A stretch of 7,668 bases of DNA from an uncultured Streptococcus sp. GTDB lineage: Bacteria; Bacillota; Bacilli; Lactobacillales; Streptococcaceae. Below, in pieces: positions 5,860-7,668 of the stretch; position 1 is the first letter of the stretch, and every line of letters starts with the position of its first letter. Both the position numbers and the translations under genes were made by a program. The notes below the pieces were generated by a model. It searched no databases. It was not told the origin of the DNA and saw only the letters and a list, made by a program, of their open reading frames with translations. The stretch is taken from the NCBI RefSeq assembly GCF_938020365.1, contig NZ_CALIIB010000020.1:1-7668 (forward strand). Reading direction: 5' to 3'.

Positions 5860-6579
5860 TTATGATTGATACAAGTCTTTTACAGCCTGGATATCTATCG
5901 GCTGAATGCTATAAAATGAGCCTGCCGACTGCATCACTGATTCCTCCTCATTATGGTCTAATCCGATAGCATGGCCCAATTCGTGAGCTGCTGTATTGAC
6001 AATCCGCTCATGAGAATAACCATAGCGTCTGTCCAGCAAGTAGTAACTATTAAGACGAACAGTCACATGAGTAAATCGTTTGGTGAGGAGATTGGTCTGC
6101 GACTCAGCCTCACCAGCTGCACTGACATTACCGTCATTCATCTCCGTCGCAACAATGTCCGCCTTGTCTTTATCATTGATGATTTGAAAGGTGAAGGCAC
6201 CTGTCTGATTCCAAGCATCGATGGCCTCCTGATAGGCTGAACGAAAAGTTTCATTAGCGGTATCGATATATACCGTAGCACTAGCCTGCGCCCAACGAGC
6301 TCCCGTCCCTGTATGCTCATCTGTCAGCTGATGGGACTGCATTCCTTCACTAGTCTGAAGGCCAGTGGAAAGTCCTTGATGCGTTAAGAATTGATCCACT
6401 TGAGTAACAGTAGTTCGAAGAGCCTGCGATAATCCCTCTGCCCCCGTCTCTGTCGAAGTAGTAAAATAAAAAACACCTACAAGAACAAGGAAACTGAGTG
6501 CCACAGACCAAATAAGCCCCCAGATGAGCCGCCAAGCCAAGCGAACTATAAATCTAATAGAATTGAAAATAAACTTCAC
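5860..6579 (-). CDS. Membrane-anchored matrixin-type zinc metalloprotease
   Basis: 239 residues from a GTG start. An N-terminal basic segment (MKFIFNSIRFIVRLAWRL) leads into a hydrophobic helix (about residues 18-38), giving a signal anchor with the rest outside the cell. A linker of about 60 residues rich in Thr, Gln and Gly precedes the catalytic domain. Near the C-terminus is HELGHAIGLDH, the HExxHxxGxxH zinc motif of metzincins (His199, Glu200, His203, His209), followed seven residues later by the Met-turn (SVM, Met216), the matrixin/M10 pattern. ATVYID and a region ending in a DKADIV-like strand before the zinc site also fit this fold. The substrate is unknown. GTG at 6579 is preferred to the in-frame ATGs at 6606 and 6597 because AAAGGAG lies 6 nt before it, while the ATGs lack a ribosome site. 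No propeptide cysteine switch is visible. Confidence 0.88.
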   Translation of the reverse strand: MKFIFNSIRFIVRLAWRLIWGLIWSVALSFLVLVGVFYFTTSTETGAEGLSQALRTTVTQVDQFLTHQGLSTGLQTSEGMQSHQLTDEHTGTGARWAQASATVYIDTANETFRSAYQEAIDAWNQTGAFTFQIINDKDKADIVATEMNDGNVSAAGEAESQTNLLTKRFTHVTVRLNSYYLLDRRYGYSHERIVNTAAHELGHAIGLDHNEEESVMQSAGSFYSIQPIDIQAVKDLYQS

Positions 6580-6585
6580 GGCAGG

Positions 6586-6592
6586 CTCCTTT
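6586..6592 (-). promoter_or_regulatory. Ribosome binding site fixing the GTG start of the metalloprotease
   Basis: AAAGGAG is followed by 6 nt (CCTGCC) and then GTG at 6579. The alternative ATG at 6597 overlaps this site from upstream (ATGAGAAAGGAG) and the one at 6606 lies before it, so neither can use it. Confidence 0.75.
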
Positions 6593-6615
6593 CTCATAGA
6601 ATGCACGAGAGATTT

Positions 6616-6624
6616 AGTCTAGCA
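6616..6624 (-). promoter_or_regulatory. Weak candidate extended -10 for the metalloprotease gene
   Basis: TGCTAGACT on the minus strand gives a TGn extension with a 4/6 match to TATAAT, about 37 nt before the GTG start. No good -35 is found at the right distance. It is offered only because the rpsA terminator upstream suggests the gene needs its own promoter. Confidence 0.25.
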
Positions 6625-6710
6625 TCTTTCGCTTAAATAAAACTGAACATGCATAAAGAGCAAGTATCGCAATAAATGACTCGGATACAAAGTCCCACTT
6701 GAAAAGACGA

Positions 6711-6741
6711 AAAAAGAAGCTGAAAAACTCAGCCTCTTCTT
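6711..6741 (-). terminator. Intrinsic terminator of rpsA
   Basis: On the minus strand, AAGAAGAGGCTGA pairs with TCAGCTTCTT and the following Ts around a GTTTT loop (some G-T pairs), ending in a TTCTTTTTT run. It begins 7 nt after the rpsA stop codon. Confidence 0.85.
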
Positions 6742-6748
6742 AAGTAAA

Positions 6749-7668
6749 TTACAATTCGATATCACCGAAAAGATCAGCCATTGAGAAACCAGTTTGAGTT
6801 TCTGGAAGCTCGAAGTCACGTTTTTCTTGACGACGTGGACGACGTGGACGAGATTGACGTTTTTCTTCTTTTTGGCCTTCTTCTTGAGCTGGACGCTCTT
6901 CAAGAGCCTTGATAGAAAGTGATACACGCTCAGCAGCAGCATTCACTTCAAGAACTTTAACAGTTACTTCTTGACCAACTTTAAGAGCATCTTTTGGATT
7001 TTCAACACGTTTGTGTGAAATTTGTGAGATGTGAACAAGTCCGTCGATACCTGGCAATACTTCAACGAAAGCACCGAAGTCAGTCAAACGTTTTACTGTA
7101 CCTTCAACTACATCGCCAGCAGCAAGTTTTTGTTCAACACCATCCCATGGTCCAGGAGTTGTAGCTTTAAGTGAAAGAGACACGCGGCCTTCTTCTTCGT
7201 TCAAATCAAGAACTTTTACTTCGATTTCGTCACCAACTGAAACAACAGATTTTGGTGAAACGTTGCGCTCGTGAGAAAGTTCAGTCAAGTGAACCAAACC
7301 ATCAACACCACCAAGGTCAATGAAAGCACCGAAGCTTGTGATGCGCGCAACTTTACCAGTTACAACATCACCAACATTCAATTTACCAAATACTTCTGCA
7401 CGCGCTGCTGCAGCTTCTGCTTCTACAACTTCACGACGTGAAAGGATGAAGCGGTTTTCTTTTGGATCTACTTCTTTGATCTTAGCATCAAATTCTTGAC
7501 CTACAAAACGTTCAGTGTTGCGAACGAAACGAGTATCGAGCATTGAAGCTGGAATAAATCCACGAAGTCCTTCAAACTCAACAGAAAGTCCACCTTTAAC
7601 AGCACGAGTGCCCTTAACAGTAACAACTTCTTCTTCACGACCAACCAATTTGTCCCATGCTTTGCGAG
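6749..7668 (-). CDS. rpsA: Ribosomal protein S1, C-terminal part (start outside window)
   Basis: The last 305 residues of an RNA-binding protein with repeated S1 (OB-fold) domains, which helps mRNA load on the 30S subunit. Three S1 domains are visible: one at fragment residues about 6-78 (GLRGFIPASML...FILSRRE), one at 96-168 (GKVARITSFGAFIDLGGVDGLVHLTELSH) and one at 181-254 (GTVKRLTDFGAFVEVLPGIDGLVHISQISH). The tail is highly charged (EEGQKEEKRQSRPRRPRR) and ends GFSMADLFGDIEL. Low-GC Gram-positive S1 proteins have about 400 residues and four such domains, so roughly 95 N-terminal residues are missing. The frame is open to the window edge; a TTG at 7648 is an internal leucine codon, not a start. 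Codon use is biased to a small preferred set, as in highly expressed genes. It has its own terminator and is not linked to the metalloprotease operon. Confidence 0.95.
   Translation of the reverse strand, partial: RKAWDKLVGREEEVVTVKGTRAVKGGLSVEFEGLRGFIPASMLDTRFVRNTERFVGQEFDAKIKEVDPKENRFILSRREVVEAEAAAARAEVFGKLNVGDVVTGKVARITSFGAFIDLGGVDGLVHLTELSHERNVSPKSVVSVGDEIEVKVLDLNEEEGRVSLSLKATTPGPWDGVEQKLAAGDVVEGTVKRLTDFGAFVEVLPGIDGLVHISQISHKRVENPKDALKVGQEVTVKVLEVNAAAERVSLSIKALEERPAQEEGQKEEKRQSRPRRPRRQEKRDFELPETQTGFSMADLFGDIEL

Noticed and set aside
6580..6606. ATG starts at 6606 and 6597 for the metalloprotease
   Set aside because: Neither has a ribosome binding site; AAAGGAG is correctly spaced only for the GTG at 6579.
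6619..6942. 107-codon minus-strand ORF overlapping the end of rpsA
   Set aside because: It is a shifted frame of the rpsA tail that runs on through the rpsA terminator; its composition is low-complexity Lys/Ser.
7646..7648. TTG as a start codon for the S1 reading frame
   Set aside because: The frame is open to the window edge and the upstream codons (RKAWDK) continue the S1 domain, so this is an internal leucine in a truncated gene.

Overview
The window looks like a chromosomal segment of a Streptococcus, most likely from the sanguinis/mitis side of the genus. This rests on moderate-to-low GC, strong AGGAGG-type ribosome binding sites, a low-GC Gram-positive type of S1 protein, a lactose-PTS operon with a BglG-type antiterminator, and a structured intergenic repeat of streptococcal character. 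The species cannot be fixed from this sequence alone. Every convincing gene lies on the minus strand, so the window is best read from high to low coordinates.

Region by region in transcription order: (1) 7668-6749 is the C-terminal three quarters of ribosomal protein S1 (rpsA), closed by an intrinsic terminator at about 6711-6741. (2) 6579-5490 is a two-gene unit: a membrane-anchored, matrixin-type zinc metalloprotease with a GTG start, followed 4 nt later by a small multi-spanning membrane protein of unknown function. (3) 5489-5251 is a spacer with a hairpin and a doubtful 42-codon ORF. (4) 5250-545 is a complete lacT-lacF-lacE-lacG operon for PTS uptake and cleavage of lactose. (5) 544-307 holds the operon terminator and a spacer with the promoter of the next gene. 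(6) 306-1 is the N-terminal 102 codons of an ABC-F ATPase that runs off the window.

The lac operon can be read mechanistically. A strong extended -10 promoter (TTTACA-17-TATAAT) is overlapped at its -35 by a near-consensus CcpA cre site. The leader RNA contains a ribonucleic antiterminator (RAT) hairpin whose 3' end shares five bases with the 5' arm of an intrinsic terminator. LacT, with all four PRD histidines, would stabilise the RAT and allow read-through. LacF (IIA, His78) and LacE (IICB, Cys472) import and phosphorylate lactose, and LacG (Glu160/Glu375) cleaves lactose-6-phosphate to glucose and galactose-6-phosphate. No tagatose-6-phosphate pathway genes (lacABCD) lie in the window, so galactose-6-phosphate must be handled elsewhere.

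No wholly new system is evident. The items most worth a second look are the 175-bp structured repeat inserted between lacE and lacG, the apparently leaderless start of the ABC-F gene, the matrixin/membrane-protein pair, the inverted repeat inside the lac promoter spacer, and the small ORF region upstream of the lac promoter.
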